In this document: positions 61,595 to 64,000 of the stretch, piece by piece
Layout: every line of letters starts with the position of its first letter
Numbering within the stretch: the stretch's first letter is position 1
Assembly: GCF_905475345.1 (NCBI RefSeq)
Contig: NC_066599.1
Location: 2,742,501 to 2,806,500, forward strand
From: Vespula vulgaris
Taxonomy: Eukaryota; Arthropoda; Insecta; Hymenoptera; Vespidae
Reading direction: 5' to 3'
DNA length: 64,000 bases
Translations under genes and position numbers: made by a program
Notes under the pieces: model-generated
What the model was told of the DNA's origin: nothing
Databases searched by the model: none
What the model saw: the letters and a program-made list of their open reading frames with translations, nothing else

Positions 61595-61707
61595 CTTTCT
61601 CTTTCTCTTGCTTTATATCGAAGGAGGATGTGATTTTCGAAACTGCTCCTTCGTGCGTCCACGAGAGACAGATATTACGTTGATTGAGCGAAACGATAAG
61701 CTATCGA

Positions 61708-61746
<39 letters not shown>

Positions 61747-64000
61747 ATCGTACGAACTATCGTCGAAACGTAGAGTCTCGTAGATTTACTTCGAAATTCG
61801 TAATTTCGGAAGATTTATTTTTACGATTTTAAAAGAAAATAAAAGAAAGAATAGAGACGAATCAATCGGTAGATCCATAGATCGTCCATATTTTTGATTT
61901 CATAAATTGTTATGATCGTTCACGAACGATAAAAATTGTCGTGAACAATGCCGTTTAGTTTTCGTTTGATTTCATAGAAAAACAAAGAATAAAAAAAAAA
62001 AATAAGAAAAGAGGAAAAAAATTTCCCAAAGAAAGACACGACTTATCGATCGTTTCCACGAAGGATTCATAAAGACCGTAAATCAAGGCGACTTTATGCG
62101 GCTAGGAAAGAAATACATACTTCGAAGGCCGCGTCTGAGAAGACATCCTTTTTTTTTCCTCTCGTCGTCGAGTAGTACGGTTCTTATCGTTGAACAAACG
62201 AAAAATAAAAAGGTGACGTGGTGGTGTCGGGAGTCAGAGTTGGGTGTCGGAGGAGGAGGGGGAGGGGCAGGGATAGAGGCAAAAAAGAAAAAAAAAGAAA
62301 AATAAAAAGAAACGAGAACCGGACGAACGGACAAATACGTCTCGGAGATGAAATAGCGGCACTGTCCACTCTGTGCCCCACCTGTTTCCTTATCTAAAGC
62401 AAATATTACAATGTCCTATCGGTTACGTACTGGAAACGTGGGGGTCAATCTTTGAAAAGATAGAAAAAATCTTTGTTGGTAAAGGAAATTTTCTAAAACG
62501 GAGAAAAAAATAGAAAAGCTGAAAGAAAAAGGAAGGAAAATAAAGAGAGAAGGCAAAATAAAAGAGGAAAAAAAGAAGTAATTTTTATTTAAGAATAAAA
62601 ACGTGGGATTTGTATGGTACGGCATTAGGACACTGATATCCTATGGCATAATAAAACGTTAGAACGTTAGAATCGATCGTGCAACTCGAAGAAAGCAAAT
62701 ACGAGTCGGCGTACGAACGCATAATGCAATGACGTGTAAGGAACGAGTAGCGATGCACCGGCGATGCATAGAGAACCAGACAAGGGCCTGCCTGCGTGGA
62801 GTTAGAGTGTTAAGTGAAAGTCAGGTAAAATCCCTGACCACGATGCTCTCCGACCCTCCCATTTGGCTCACTTAGCCGTTGAAAGGCGCGTTGCCGAAGA
62901 GAAACATCGCAAGAACTTGTTGGCCACGTGGCCGCGTGACGTTGAAAACACCTACGTTTTCGATCTTATAATTATGATTCGACGTAATGTTTATTCGAAG
63001 TCGATTTATATCGAAGAAAACGATATTACGAGATTCTAGAGCGAAATTTTCTTTTCGTTTTTTCCTTCTTCTTTTCAAATCGAATTCGTCTTTCAACTGG
63101 ATTTAAGAAGTTCAAAAAAATTGATACGATCCGGAATAGAAATGAAGAATTTTCAATAATTTCCAATGACATTAGAATTGACTCGACATGAAAAACGTCA
63201 TAATAAGATAATAATAGAATTTCGTATTAAAAAAAGAAAAAAAGAAAGAAAGAAAAAATAAGAATAAAAACGAGATCAATGAATTCGATCGAATAACACG
63301 AACGTGAATTCGTACAAATCGAATTGTTGATCGTTTGAGAGAAGTATAATGATCGAGCACAAGGGTGACAAATCGTGGATCATTTTCACGCCCAACTGTT
63401 AACGTTGCTCCCTCGTTGATTTTGAATTTCTGAAGGACAGTAAGAAGAAGAGACGTACGAGGTCGGATCTTTTTCTCTTTTTTATTCTCTTTTATTTTTT
63501 TTTATTTTTTTTTTCGGACGGTGTCAACGACAAAGGAGTTCCATGGTCCTGGAGAATCGTGGTGGTCATAATGCACGCCAGGATTAGGATCATCGAACCT
63601 ATAGGACCACCCAATAGGGTAGGAAATCGCCCGTGGAATCGCGCGAGGATTACTTCCTTAGCGACGTGTGACTAAGAAAGGCGTAGGTGTCCCATCGATC
63701 CCCTAAACAAAATGTCGGAAAGAATAGATCCTTCGAAAGATGCTCTCCTTTATTTTCGAGTAGCCCACCTCTAGAAACGTGATCGGTAATCATTTTCTAT
63801 ACCTAAATATTTCATAATAATAGAATTTTATTATTCTTCGCACACTTACGATATTTTTTAATATAATTTTTTAACATTATTACGATCGTTTCTATTCTCT
63901 AATTCAATATTCGAATGAAATTTTTTGTCTAACATCTCGACTCGACGTTGCATTCTATATTTTTTCTGCCCCCTTTTTTTTTTTTTTTTTTTTTTATAAT

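Larger units (their letters stand above)
58701..64000. other. non-coding stretch to the window edge
   Basis: No gene is supported. Complex islands are at about 58800-58900, 59040-59160, 59230-59370, 59630-59720, 59770-59870, 60010-60200, 61390-61540, 62030-62130, 62690-62950 and 63510-63780. The island at 63510-63780 includes two GGATTA motifs of the K50 homeodomain type. Confidence 0.6.

Overview
The window looks like part of an insect genome, most likely hymenopteran; a vespid-like wasp is a guess from base composition and microsatellite load, not from a search. It is AT-rich and very dense in simple repeats: (CT/GA)n, (AT)n, (GAA/TTC)n, (CGT)n and (GATA/GACA)n. It contains one gene I can support, on the minus strand: the insect orthologue of the vertebrate BCL11A/BCL11B zinc-finger transcription factors (CG9650/Chronophage in Drosophila).

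Gene layout, in transcription order (right to left): two alternative first coding exons, 1b (29840-29876, 37 nt) and 1a (17588-17603, 16 nt). Both end in splice phase 1 and both join in frame to the common exon 2 (12377-12826, 450 nt, C2HC finger). Exon 2 joins exon 3 (991-3215), which encodes the remaining six fingers, a polyglutamine tract, an acidic segment with a PEDLS motif and the stop codon. The spliced products are 903 aa (1b) and 896 aa (1a). Every junction has a GT..AG intron and keeps frame, and residues meeting at the exon 2/3 junction fit the family. Introns are 9.2 kb, 4.8 kb (from 1a) and 17.0 kb (from 1b).

1-990 is the 3' UTR or 3' flank. 29.9-33.4 kb, upstream of exon 1b, is CpG-rich and packed with triplet and tetranucleotide repeats, and is the likeliest promoter/5' UTR area. 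33.4-64 kb has no gene I can support: microsatellites alternate with islands of 100-300 bp of complex sequence, as expected for the regulatory surroundings of a developmental transcription factor. Several diverged tandem duplications (period about 20 to 220 bp) lie there and in the introns.

I found no transposon with a readable protein, no tRNA or rRNA, no CRISPR and no virus-like gene. Most long reading frames are translations of microsatellites. The most interesting items are the two phase-matched tiny first exons, departures from the vertebrate BCL11 plan (no visible NuRD-type N-terminal motif, last finger C2HC, a diverged finger 3), a CtBP-type PEDLS motif, two mutually exclusive hairpins at 3906-3964, and the tandem duplications.
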